Shown here in pieces: positions 56,029 through 64,000 of a stretch of DNA of 64,000 bases. The stretch spans positions 1 to 64,000 of the forward strand of contig JAQTWZ010000005.1 in NCBI GenBank assembly GCA_028689055.1, in the 5' to 3' direction. How positions within the stretch are numbered: position 1 is the stretch's first letter; every line of letters starts with the position of its first letter. The DNA is from Sulfurimonas sp. (lineage in GTDB: Bacteria; Campylobacterota; Campylobacteria; Campylobacterales; Sulfurimonadaceae). A program made the position numbers and the translations under genes. The notes beneath the pieces are model-generated. The model saw only the letters and a program-made list of their open reading frames with translations, had not been told where the DNA came from and searched no databases.

Positions 56029-57921
56029 ATGGCAAAACATCAATTTCAAACAGAAGCAAATCAAATCTTACATCTTATGATTCACTCACTTTATTCAAAC
56101 AAAGAAATTTTTCTTCGTGAGCTCGTATCAAACGCTTCGGATGCACTTGATAAGTTAAACATGCTTGTTTTAACAGACGAAAAATATAAAAATGTTGCGT
56201 TTTCACCGCGTATCGATATCGTTGCGAACAAAGAGGCAAAAACTTTAACCATCAGAGATACGGGTATCGGTATGAACGAAGAAGATCTCATGAACAACCT
56301 CGGTACAATCGCAAAATCAGGGACAAAAGCTTTCCTACAAAATCTCACAGGTGATCAGAAAAAAGATTCCAATCTTATCGGTCAGTTCGGTGTCGGTTTT
56401 TATGCATGTTTTATGGTCGCACACAAAGTAGAAGTAACGACTAAAAAAGCAGGCGAAGATCAGGCATTTTTATGGACGAGTGCAGGTGATGGTGAGTTTG
56501 AGCTAGAAAACGCAACACAAGATGGGCACGGAACGACTATCGTAATGCACCTCAATGATGATGAAGATGAGTTTTTGGAGACATACAGAATAGAGAGTAT
56601 CATCAAAAAATACTCAAACCATATCCCATTTGCTATTTTTATGGACAAAGAAAAATTTGTTCCTGCGAAAAAAGATGATGATGGCAAAGAGATAGAACCA
56701 AGCAGAACGGATATCGAAAACACGCAAATCAACCGTGCAAACGCTCTTTGGAGTATCTCAAAAAATGAGATAAAAGATGAAGAGTATAAAGATTTTTATA
56801 GCTCAATAGCACACTCTTCAGAAGAACCGCTCGCTTGGATGCACAACAAAGCAGAAGGTGCTATAGAATATACGACACTTTTTTATATCCCAAGCAAAGC
56901 ACCTATGGATATGTATAGAGTGGATTATCAAACAGGTATCAAACTCTATATCAACCGCGTTTTCATTACGGATGATGAAAAAGAACTTATGCCTACATAC
57001 CTGCGTTTCCTTCGTGGTGTGATTGATTCAAAAGATTTGCCTCTGAATGTCTCTCGTGAGATTTTACAGTCAAACGCAATCATGGCAAAAATCAAAAACG
57101 CGTCTGTGAAAAAAGTGCTCTCAGAACTTGCAAAACTTGCTAAAAATGATAAAGAAAAATATGACAAATTTTACGCAGAGTTTGGAAATGTCCTCAAAGA
57201 AGGTCTCTACAATGACTTTGCAAACCGTGAAAAAATCTTGGAACTATTACAGTTTAATAGACTCAATGCAAGCGAAAAAACTACAATCGAAGAGTTTGTC
57301 GCAAATGTTGACCAAGAGAAAAAAGAGATTTATTATATTATAGGAAAAACTTCACTTGCTATGCTCAAAAACTCTCCTTCACTAGAGAGATTTAAAGCAC
57401 GCGGTATAGATGTATTGCTCCTCAATGAAGAAGTTGACACTATCATCTTCCCTATGGTTACAGAATATAAAGAGTATAAACTTGTGCCTGTTGCAGATGC
57501 AAAGTTTCAAGAGAGTGAAGAGGAGAAAAAAGCTGAAGAAGAAGTTGCAAAGACGTATGAAGGTTTGGCAAAAGAGTTCAAAAATGCACTCGGTGAGAGT
57601 GTAAAATCTGTTGAAACGACTTTTGATCTGACGGATTCTCCGGTTGCTATCAAAATAGACAAAGAAGATCCATCTTATATGATGGCACAGATGATGAAAC
57701 AGATGGGACAAGGCGGTGATATGCCTGCTCCAGCACCGATACTCATGATAAATCCAAAACATGAACTGATGCTTAAACTCAAAGAATCATCGGATGTAAA
57801 CTTGATAAATGATGCCGCTCATGTACTTCTTGACCAAGCAAAACTTTTTGATGGACAAGAACTATCAGATACTGCCGACTTTATAACAAGACTCAATAGA
57901 ATAATAAGTAAAGCATTATAA
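56029..57921 (+). CDS. htpG: Chaperone HtpG (Hsp90)
   Basis: 630 residues. GHKL ATPase N-domain (FLRELVSNASDALDKL, DTGIGMNEEDL and GQFGVGFYACFMVA), middle domain from about 225 and C-terminal dimerisation domain. No MEEVD tail, as in bacteria. Own promoter region after the hairpin; no CIRCE element was recognised. Confidence 0.97.
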   Translation: MAKHQFQTEANQILHLMIHSLYSNKEIFLRELVSNASDALDKLNMLVLTDEKYKNVAFSPRIDIVANKEAKTLTIRDTGIGMNEEDLMNNLGTIAKSGTKAFLQNLTGDQKKDSNLIGQFGVGFYACFMVAHKVEVTTKKAGEDQAFLWTSAGDGEFELENATQDGHGTTIVMHLNDDEDEFLETYRIESIIKKYSNHIPFAIFMDKEKFVPAKKDDDGKEIEPSRTDIENTQINRANALWSISKNEIKDEEYKDFYSSIAHSSEEPLAWMHNKAEGAIEYTTLFYIPSKAPMDMYRVDYQTGIKLYINRVFITDDEKELMPTYLRFLRGVIDSKDLPLNVSREILQSNAIMAKIKNASVKKVLSELAKLAKNDKEKYDKFYAEFGNVLKEGLYNDFANREKILELLQFNRLNASEKTTIEEFVANVDQEKKEIYYIIGKTSLAMLKNSPSLERFKARGIDVLLLNEEVDTIIFPMVTEYKEYKLVPVADAKFQESEEEKKAEEEVAKTYEGLAKEFKNALGESVKSVETTFDLTDSPVAIKIDKEDPSYMMAQMMKQMGQGGDMPAPAPILMINPKHELMLKLKESSDVNLINDAAHVLLDQAKLFDGQELSDTADFITRLNRIISKAL

Positions 57922-57930
57922 GTTTTTAAT

Positions 57931-57953
57931 ATGAGTGCATTTGTAGCACTCAT
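57931..57953. terminator. Hairpin after htpG
   Basis: ATGAGTGC-ATTTGTA-GCACTCAT, perfect 8-bp stem 9 bp after the htpG stop. It is flanked by A-rich and T-rich DNA but not a classical downstream T-run on the plus strand. Confidence 0.45.
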
Positions 57954-58041
57954 AAAAATATGATAAATTTTAATCTTGATTTTCTCTACTTTGCAAAGAA
58001 GTATGTTATCTTGCTTAAATGATTAAATTCCAGAGAGCAGA

Positions 58042-58527
58042 ATGAACAAATCCAAAGAAGATCTTATTAAAGCATTTCTAGTGAGTGCTAACAACCTTTG
58101 TAAAGAAGTGCTGCTCAATGATTTGAAAGATCTTCAGATTGCAGGATATGTTTACTCTTCAAAGGAAGCTGTAGAAGAGTTGGGGCTAGATGATGATCTT
58201 GTACATCATCTGGTTGAAGATTATGTAGCGCAGGTTATGAAATCTATCTACACTTTTGCGGATTATCTTTTAGAGTTGAAGATTGCTCAAAAAGCAAATA
58301 GAACACTTGATTACACACCACTCAGAGAACTAGCACACAAAAATCTTGGTGTCGCAAGAAATCTTCGTATCAAAGACGCAGAAAAACTGCTTTTTGAACT
58401 CATGAAAAAAGATGATTTGGAATATCTCGAACTTTGCATACAAGCATTGCAAGCCTGCACTATCAAGCTAAAACCCGTCTGCGCCTACAACACCGTCACA
58501 ATGATAAAAATCAAAAAAACATTATAA
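58042..58527 (+). CDS. Conserved hypothetical, helical protein
   Basis: 161 residues, all-helical by appearance, no signal or membrane helix. The C-terminal third (KDAEKLLFELMKKDDLEYLE) ends in a Cys-containing stretch. No family recognised. Single gene between htpG and a small membrane protein. Confidence 0.65.
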   Translation: MNKSKEDLIKAFLVSANNLCKEVLLNDLKDLQIAGYVYSSKEAVEELGLDDDLVHHLVEDYVAQVMKSIYTFADYLLELKIAQKANRTLDYTPLRELAHKNLGVARNLRIKDAEKLLFELMKKDDLEYLELCIQALQACTIKLKPVCAYNTVTMIKIKKTL

Positions 58528-58529
58528 TT

Positions 58530-58691
58530 TTATTGAAGAGAACGAGAGACTTCTTCAAGTTTATTTTGAGGTTTTGTCAAGAATTTTTCTTCTTTGTCTA
58601 AGGGCAAGACAAAAGCAAGTAAGATAAATATAAATGAAAAAACGATAGCACTTAAAATGCTAAGTACAACTTTCAATTTAAAATCATCCAT
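58530..58691 (-). CDS. 53-residue single-pass membrane protein
   Basis: Starts MDDFKLKVVLSILSAIVFSF, one membrane helix (about 7-29) followed by a Lys/Glu-rich tail (KFLTKPQNKLEEVSRSLQ). GAGGGTC precedes the ATG. Fits exactly between the hypothetical gene at 58527 and the secreted protein starting at 58726. Family unknown. Confidence 0.55.
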   Translation of the reverse strand: MDDFKLKVVLSILSAIVFSFIFILLAFVLPLDKEEKFLTKPQNKLEEVSRSLQ

Positions 58692-58725
58692 AGTGACCCT
58701 CTTTTTTAGTGTGATTTATTATAAC

Positions 58726-59247
58726 ATGTTAAAATCATATATGCATAAACTATCTTCTTTTTTAGTACTATTGTCGTGGAGTGTTTTGCTTGCAAAAGAG
58801 CCGAATCTTGCGATACTTCAAAGTGTCGTCTCAAATGACACACAAAAGTTTTCTCAAGGAAAGTCTCATTTTGTTTGCAAGCCGTACGGGGTTGTAACAC
58901 TGGAAAAACTTTATAATGCAAGTACAATCGACTCTTTATGCAGAAAAAGTGTGGATGGCTTTTATGCACAAGATCCAAACATGAGATATTTTTCTCTTCG
59001 TTTGCTGAAACCTATGCAAACTTATCATGTAGAGTTTCAAAACAAAAGCTGCGTTTTATATGCCAAGGGTGAAAAAACACTCTCAGAGCTTCTTTTGGCA
59101 GAAGGTTTGGCTTTTATAAAACCTGCGTTTGACGATGAGGTTTTTAACGCTGTTTTTTTTAAAGCACAAATGACCGCAAAACTTTCCAAAAAAGGCTTGT
59201 GGCGGGAAAATATACTCAAAGAGTGCATGGTTGAGTCGAAGCTTTAG
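58726..59247 (+). CDS. Secreted SNase-like (thermonuclease-fold) protein
   Basis: 173 residues from ATG 58726; ATG 58741 is also possible. Signal peptide (HKLSSFLVLLSWSVLLA). The C-terminal part matches the end of the staphylococcal-nuclease fold (LLAEGLAFIKP, then AKLSKKGLW). The catalytic Arg-Asp-Glu motifs of the first half (usually VRLIGIDAPE) are not visible; cysteines take their place. Probably not an active nuclease. Confidence 0.65.
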   Translation: MLKSYMHKLSSFLVLLSWSVLLAKEPNLAILQSVVSNDTQKFSQGKSHFVCKPYGVVTLEKLYNASTIDSLCRKSVDGFYAQDPNMRYFSLRLLKPMQTYHVEFQNKSCVLYAKGEKTLSELLLAEGLAFIKPAFDDEVFNAVFFKAQMTAKLSKKGLWRENILKECMVESKL

Positions 59248-59305
59248 TGACTGAATATAATTTGGACGCGTTCGAATTATATGAGATTTATTAGTAGGAA
59301 TAATT

Positions 59306-60547
59306 TTGAAAAAAGCATTTTATAGCGGTATAGCGGTTGCCCTTGTCGGTATTATCCTCAACTTTTCGTTTAAGATACTTGCGTCACATCTGATAGATAA
59401 AGCGACTTTGGCACTTTATTTTACGGCGATAGACATCTTTACGCTTACTCTTTTGATTTTGGTGGGATTTCGCTCTTCTATGGTAGTTGCGTTTTCACAA
59501 CTCAAAAACGCAAGCATGATCGTCAATATCTTCCGAGGTTTTGTGCTTCTAACAGTCTTGATCTCTTGGGCTTTTGTGATACCGTTTTTAAAGCATAAAA
59601 TGGGGATAGATATCCATTATTGGTATCTTGTAGCAACGGTGATAAGTTTGAGTTTGGCACTCTATTTTTCCAATATTATCGCGATGTATCGACTCTATTC
59701 TGTAATGAATGCAGTAACACTTTTAGAACCTGTTTTGGTACTTTTTTGGTTCTCTTTTGCCTATTTCACTTTTGATCTTAGAGGTGTGCAGCCTCTTTTT
59801 ATTGCGACTATTATGAGTTCATTGGGCGTAAGCAGTTATATCTTTTTCAAAAAACGCAAAGAACATCCTGCACTTTCACTCAAACAACCTGTCTTTGATG
59901 CCAAAGCTATCGCTTTTATAAAAAACTCTGTGATATCTACCATAGAGTTTGGTTCAGGAATCGTGCTGTTGTATATGGTTGTTTTTATTATGATGCGTCA
60001 TTACAGTGTAGAAGAGCTGGGTGATTTTCAGGTGGTTACAAAACCCATATTTTCTTATATGGTGATGCTTTTTGTTTTTCCTATATTTCGTTTTGTTTTG
60101 CCAGAGCTTTCCAAACTTATCAGTGAAAAAAAGATTGAGGAGATTTTGGATCTCAAAAAATGGATACTCCGTTATGCATTTGTCGTAAGCGGCATTTTTA
60201 TCATTGTTTCTTTGTTGTTTTCTTCAGATATTTTGGCATATCTTTTTCCTCCGGAATATGCAAACGCATCTCTGATGATAAAACATCTCTCTTTTTTCTT
60301 TATCTTTTTGATTATAAACTCCTATCAGGTTGCGTTTATCAAGGCTAGCGGAGCTTTCATGAGTGCACTTTTGATTCGTCTTTTGGGGATTGTCGCTTTG
60401 GTAAGTGTGTTTTATTTTATTTACAATTTTTATTCGCAAAATGTTATATCGATTATCGTCGCTTTAGTTTCGAGTTATCTGATTATGTTTTTGGTTTCGT
60501 TTGTGGTTGAGAGAAGATTGCTAAGAGAGCTTAAAAGCTCCCTTTAG
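59306..60547 (+). CDS. Polysaccharide flippase-like membrane protein (MOP family)
   Basis: 413 residues, about 12 membrane helices, related to Wzx/MATE exporters. TTG start with AGGAA; starts MKKAFYSGIAVALVG. It is a single gene; no glycosyltransferases are adjacent. Ends 4 bp inside the convergent small membrane protein. Confidence 0.75.
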   Translation: MKKAFYSGIAVALVGIILNFSFKILASHLIDKATLALYFTAIDIFTLTLLILVGFRSSMVVAFSQLKNASMIVNIFRGFVLLTVLISWAFVIPFLKHKMGIDIHYWYLVATVISLSLALYFSNIIAMYRLYSVMNAVTLLEPVLVLFWFSFAYFTFDLRGVQPLFIATIMSSLGVSSYIFFKKRKEHPALSLKQPVFDAKAIAFIKNSVISTIEFGSGIVLLYMVVFIMMRHYSVEELGDFQVVTKPIFSYMVMLFVFPIFRFVLPELSKLISEKKIEEILDLKKWILRYAFVVSGIFIIVSLLFSSDILAYLFPPEYANASLMIKHLSFFFIFLIINSYQVAFIKASGAFMSALLIRLLGIVALVSVFYFIYNFYSQNVISIIVALVSSYLIMFLVSFVVERRLLRELKSSL

Positions 60548-60840
60548 TCATGTTTGTTAGTCATATAAACCCAAAACTCTTTATGTGAATAACCTTTGTT
60601 GAGAAAAAATATTTGTAAGATACCAACACGGTAAAGTGTGATAATCATTTTCGCGTAAGGTACAAAAAGACTCAAGCTGATCAAGATATTTTGTTCTTTG
60701 TCACCTTTGGAGCTTATCATCTCCTGCATACCGATATTTTTGCTTAAATAAAGCCCAAACATCATAGAAAATAAAAAGTTTAAAATAAGCCCAAAGATCA
60801 TGTATGCTACAAAATCCTGCTCATGTATTCCTGCAATCAT
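60544..60840 (-). CDS. Small membrane protein
   Basis: 98 residues with two hydrophobic helices (about 12-32 and 51-72) and a basic C-terminus. No family recognised. Convergent with the flippase. Confidence 0.55.
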   Translation of the reverse strand: MIAGIHEQDFVAYMIFGLILNFLFSMMFGLYLSKNIGMQEMISSKGDKEQNILISLSLFVPYAKMIITLYRVGILQIFFLNKGYSHKEFWVYMTNKHD

Positions 60841-60898
60841 AAAAAAACCTTTCCTTTAAATGTGGGGATTTTATCAAAAAAAATATAAAAGAGTGTTT

Positions 60899-61186
60899 TT
60901 ACTCATAAGTTTTAATCTTTTTACTTGTGATAAATGTAGCAAAGGGAATCAGTGAAGCGATAAAAAATATAGTATTTTCTTTGAAACCCCATTTGGCTTT
61001 TTGGCTTGCCAAAACGAGAAATATACACAAAGCAATAAATAAAACACCATGAAGCAAGCCTGCGATTTTCACAGCAAGAGCAAATCCAAAAATATATTTT
61101 AAAGGCATAGCAATAAAAAGTAGAATGAGGTAAGAATAGCCTTCTAGTGTGTTAATGTGCCTAAATGTTTTTACTATATTTTGCAT
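60899..61186 (-). CDS. DUF3817-type membrane protein
   Basis: 95 residues from ATG 61186 (MQNIVKTFRHINTLEGYSYL), three helices. Pattern NTLEGYSYLILLFIAMPLKY and KIAGLLHGVLFIALC is typical of DUF3817. A longer frame to 61246 lacks family support. Function unknown. Confidence 0.75.
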   Translation of the reverse strand: MQNIVKTFRHINTLEGYSYLILLFIAMPLKYIFGFALAVKIAGLLHGVLFIALCIFLVLASQKAKWGFKENTIFFIASLIPFATFITSKKIKTYE

Positions 61187-61337
61187 TATATTTTCTTTGT
61201 ATTTAATTTTTTCGAAGTATATAATCAAAAGGTAACAAAAGGACAATGCTAAAAGAATTCGTAGTATGTTGCAATAATTTTTTAAACATCTTTATACTAT
61301 ACTATTCGCACAAATTATTAGTATAAAAGGTAATTTA

Positions 61338-61568
61338 ATGGAAACAAATCTCGTAGTAGAGGGTGTAAAATTTATGTTTTTAGGAATGGGAGCTGTTTTC
61401 CTATTCTTGGCATTGATGATAGTTATGATGAATATCATGTCATATATCATCCATAGATTTTTCCCAGAACCACAACCAATCGTGAAATCAACTGTTGTTC
61501 CAGAAGAAGACAATAGAAAAATAGTAGCAGCAATAACAGCAGCAATTGCACATCATAGACAAGGATAA
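61338..61568 (+). CDS. oadG: Oxaloacetate decarboxylase gamma chain
   Basis: 76 residues. One membrane helix (about 12-37) and a Pro-rich cytoplasmic tail that links OadA to OadB. Small size is typical. First gene of oadGAB; OadA starts 8 bp later. Confidence 0.85.
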   Translation: METNLVVEGVKFMFLGMGAVFLFLALMIVMMNIMSYIIHRFFPEPQPIVKSTVVPEEDNRKIVAAITAAIAHHRQG

Positions 61569-61576
61569 GGATACTA

Positions 61577-63382
61577 ATGGCTAAAAAATTTATAGACATA
61601 ATGGATACAACTTTCAGGGATGGTTTCCAGTCGGTTTTCGGCGGACGCGTCCTCATGAAAGACTTTTTTCCAGCTGTAGAAGCTGCAAAAACTGCAGGAA
61701 TCAATCACTTTGAGTTCGGTGGCGGAGCAAGATTTCAATCTTTATACTTTTACTTAAGAGAAGATGCTTTTGAGATGATGGATGAGTTTAGAAAAATTGT
61801 TGGACCTGATGCAAACCTTCAAACACTTGCTCGCGGTGTAAATACAGTTATGCTTGATACGGGCTCTAAAGAACTTATCGACTTACATGCAAAAATGTTC
61901 AAAAAACACGGTACTACTACGATTAGAAACTTTGATGCACTCAATGACGTGGAAAACTTAAAGTATTCAGCTGAGCGAATCACACACCATGGTCTTAAAC
62001 ACGAAGTAGTGGTAACGATGATGGACCTTCCTCCGGGATGTCACGGTGCACACACGGTAGAGTTTTATGAAAAAACACTCCGTGAAATACTTGATAGCGG
62101 TATTCCTTATACGAGTATCTGTTTTAAAGATGCATCGGGAACTTCAAATCCTCAAAAAGTTTTTGAAACTATCAAAATGGCTAGAAAACTTATCCCTGAG
62201 GGAACACACTTGCGTTTGCATACGCATGAGACAGCTGGTGTTTCCGTTGCTGCATATATGGCAGCACTTGAAGCCGGAGTTGACGGTATAGATATGGCTG
62301 CTGCTCCAGTTTCTGGTGGTACAAGTCAGCCTGATATCCTTACTATGCTTCATGCTACAAAAGGTATGGATTATGATCTTGGCGGTTTAGAGATTAGCAA
62401 GATTTTAACATATGAAAAAGAGTTGGCACATTGTCTTTCTGACTATTTTATGCCACCGGAAGCTACGATGGTTTCTCCTATCATTCCTTTCTCTCCTATG
62501 CCTGGCGGTGCTTTGACGGCAAACACGCAAATGATGAGAGATAACGGGATATTGGACAGATTTCCTGAAGTTATCGCTGCGATGACAGAGGTAGTAGAAA
62601 AGGGCGGTTACGGTACTTCTGTGACACCTGTTTCTCAGTTTTATTTTCAACAAGCACTTAACAATGTAATGCAAGGTCCATGGAATGCTATTGCTCCGGG
62701 ATATGGAAGAATGGTTCTTGGATATTTTGGTAAAACGCCAGTCGCTCCGGATCCTGAAGTTGTGCGAATTGCTTCAGAAAAACTTGGACTTGCGCCTACA
62801 ACTGAAAAAGCTCTTGATCTTGCAAATGCAGATGAGACAAAATCTCTTGCAAACTGGATCAATAAGCTTAAAGAAGAAAATATAGAGATAACTGAAGAAA
62901 ATATTTTTATAGCGGCTGCATGTCATGATAAAGGTATTGCGTTTTTACAAGGTAAAGGCGAGCTAAACGTTCGTAAAATTTCAGAAATGAAAAAAGAAAA
63001 TAATGAAGGAAGTTCAAATATGGGTAGTGGAAGTTATACAGTAGTAGTGGATGGACAAAAGTTTAGCGTTCAAGTTGCAGAAGGTGATGTAAATATTGAG
63101 ATAACTGAAGTAGATGGTGAGCCAGTAGCTCCGGCAGCAAAAGCAGCACCGGTCAAATCTAGTGGAAACAACTTAGATATCAAAGCACTTCTTCCGGGTA
63201 GCGTTTGGAAAATCGTTGCTAATCCGGGTCAGAGCGTAAACGAAGGCGATGTTATTTTGATTTTAGAGTCAATGAAAATGGAAATAGATATTGTTGCACC
63301 AAAAGGCGGTGTGGTTAAGTCTATTAATGTTGCAACAAACGACAAGGTAGTCGAAGGTCAAGTTGTAGCAGTATTAGGGTAA
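61577..63382 (+). CDS. oadA: Oxaloacetate/pyruvate carboxyltransferase, alpha chain
   Basis: 601 residues. HMGL-like carboxyltransferase TIM barrel (MDTTFRDGFQSVFGGR; metal site LRLHTHETAG), PYC-OADA domain (about 300-470), and a C-terminal biotinyl domain with ESMKME lysine near 567. Transfers CO2 from oxaloacetate to biotin, which OadB then decarboxylates to pump Na+. Biotinylated by the short BirA at 7.6 kb. Confidence 0.94.
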   Translation: MAKKFIDIMDTTFRDGFQSVFGGRVLMKDFFPAVEAAKTAGINHFEFGGGARFQSLYFYLREDAFEMMDEFRKIVGPDANLQTLARGVNTVMLDTGSKELIDLHAKMFKKHGTTTIRNFDALNDVENLKYSAERITHHGLKHEVVVTMMDLPPGCHGAHTVEFYEKTLREILDSGIPYTSICFKDASGTSNPQKVFETIKMARKLIPEGTHLRLHTHETAGVSVAAYMAALEAGVDGIDMAAAPVSGGTSQPDILTMLHATKGMDYDLGGLEISKILTYEKELAHCLSDYFMPPEATMVSPIIPFSPMPGGALTANTQMMRDNGILDRFPEVIAAMTEVVEKGGYGTSVTPVSQFYFQQALNNVMQGPWNAIAPGYGRMVLGYFGKTPVAPDPEVVRIASEKLGLAPTTEKALDLANADETKSLANWINKLKEENIEITEENIFIAAACHDKGIAFLQGKGELNVRKISEMKKENNEGSSNMGSGSYTVVVDGQKFSVQVAEGDVNIEITEVDGEPVAPAAKAAPVKSSGNNLDIKALLPGSVWKIVANPGQSVNEGDVILILESMKMEIDIVAPKGGVVKSINVATNDKVVEGQVVAVLG

Positions 63383-63387
63383 TTCAT

Positions 63388-64000
63388 ATGAAAAACTCTA
63401 TAATAAAACTCTTTGCACTTTTTTTGCTGATGGGCTTTGGCGCGTTATTCGCGAATGAAGTTCAAGCACCAGAGGTAGCAGCAAATTCTACGCACATGGA
63501 AGAGACATATAAAGCGCAGCCATTTATGGATATGATTGATGGTTTTTTACACTCTACAGGTATTAGTGCTTTGATGGAACCTCGTGCAGATGAGATGAAT
63601 GCTCACGGTGAGCCAATAAGTGATTTTCATAAATCTTGGGGTCGTGTGATTATGATACTTATCACTTTCCTTCTTTTCTATTTGGCTATTGCAAGAGGAT
63701 TTGAACCACTTTTGCTTTTGCCTATAGGTTTTGGCGGACTTTTGGCAAATATTCCTCTCGCTGGTATCGGTGGAGACAATGGATTTTTAGGAATTATTTA
63801 TCATATGGGTCTCTCAAATCAGCTTTTTCCTATCCTTATTTTTATGGGTGTTGGAGCTATGACAGACTTTGGTCCACTTTTATCAAACCCTAAAACTGCA
63901 CTTCTTGGTGGAGCTGCACAGTTTGGTATCTTTGGAACACTTGTTGGTGCGGTGGCACTTGCAGAGTACACGCCTTTATTTGATTTTACTCTTAAGCAAG
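63388..64000 (+). CDS. oadB: Oxaloacetate decarboxylase beta chain, 5' part
   Basis: First 204 codons; the gene runs off the right edge. Signal-like start MKNSIIKLFALFLLMGFGAL, then helices with PLLLLPIGFGGLLANIP and IFMGVGAMTDFGPLLSNP, the OadB hallmark near the Na+ site. Membrane carboxybiotin decarboxylase that pumps Na+ outwards. Start 5 nt after the oadA stop. Confidence 0.93.
   Translation, partial: MKNSIIKLFALFLLMGFGALFANEVQAPEVAANSTHMEETYKAQPFMDMIDGFLHSTGISALMEPRADEMNAHGEPISDFHKSWGRVIMILITFLLFYLAIARGFEPLLLLPIGFGGLLANIPLAGIGGDNGFLGIIYHMGLSNQLFPILIFMGVGAMTDFGPLLSNPKTALLGGAAQFGIFGTLVGAVALAEYTPLFDFTLKQ

Overview
The window is a piece of a Campylobacterota (epsilonproteobacterial) chromosome, most like Sulfurimonas and its relatives. 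The basis is AT-rich DNA, TATAAT-dominated promoters, and the gene string rplU-rpmA-obgE-proB-fmt-birA-parA-parB-atpF'-atpFHAGDC-tolQRAB-pal-cpoB-slyD-fabD-mtnN. As I recall, Campylobacter jejuni keeps essentially the same order. Other lineage marks are paired csd4/csd6-type cell-shape hydrolases, a FlaG protein, F-ATPase with b and b' but without atpB/atpE nearby, and a Cts/MSHA-like DNA-uptake or pilus cluster. No rRNA, tRNA or CRISPR array was seen.

Layout. (1) 171-3917 is a compact integrated element bounded by a 19-bp direct repeat. All genes lie on the minus strand: a ribbon-helix-helix regulator, an OB-fold-like ssDNA-binding candidate, a 24-residue membrane peptide, a 60-residue protein, a phage gpA-type rolling-circle initiator, an HTH/excisionase-like protein and a tyrosine integrase. 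It has a near-ideal sigma70 promoter with a palindromic operator at +1, and its right end abuts the rplU promoter. (2) 4.0-9.8 kb holds ribosomal proteins, GTPase Obg, proline and formyl-Met-tRNA synthesis, biotin ligase and ParAB. (3) 9.9-15.7 kb is the F-ATPase operon. (4) 15.7-20.2 kb is Tol-Pal. (5) 20.3-26.9 kb is housekeeping: SlyD, an unusual Fis-type regulator, FabD, a nitrilase, MtnN, a TtcA-like enzyme, YebC and YigZ. (6) 26.9-36.4 kb (minus) is a nine-gene MSHA/Cts-like assembly cluster including a PilM-PilN fusion. (7) 36.4-44.5 kb (minus) holds Csd4, Csd6, Era, HslUV, L9, a ferredoxin-thioredoxin-reductase/rhodanese fusion, ArgG and FlaG. (8) 44.6-51.2 kb holds an MFS exporter, a beta-CASP RNase-like protein, and Ca/H and Mg transporters. 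(9) 51.4-53.8 kb is a retropepsin-RimK-M42 peptidase operon. (10) 54-64 kb holds a KefB-type antiporter, HtpG, a flippase and the oadGAB sodium-pump decarboxylase, cut by the window edge.

Two observations stand out. The first is the 3.7-kb element, which combines an integrase with a phage-like initiator but carries no recognisable capsid, coat or relaxase gene. The second is the striking excess of the 7-mer AAACGCA (about 85 by eye on both strands, against roughly 13 for AAACGCT). It occurs in all reading frames, in intergenic DNA and in both orientations, as a DNA-uptake or recombination signal would. Both need computation to confirm.
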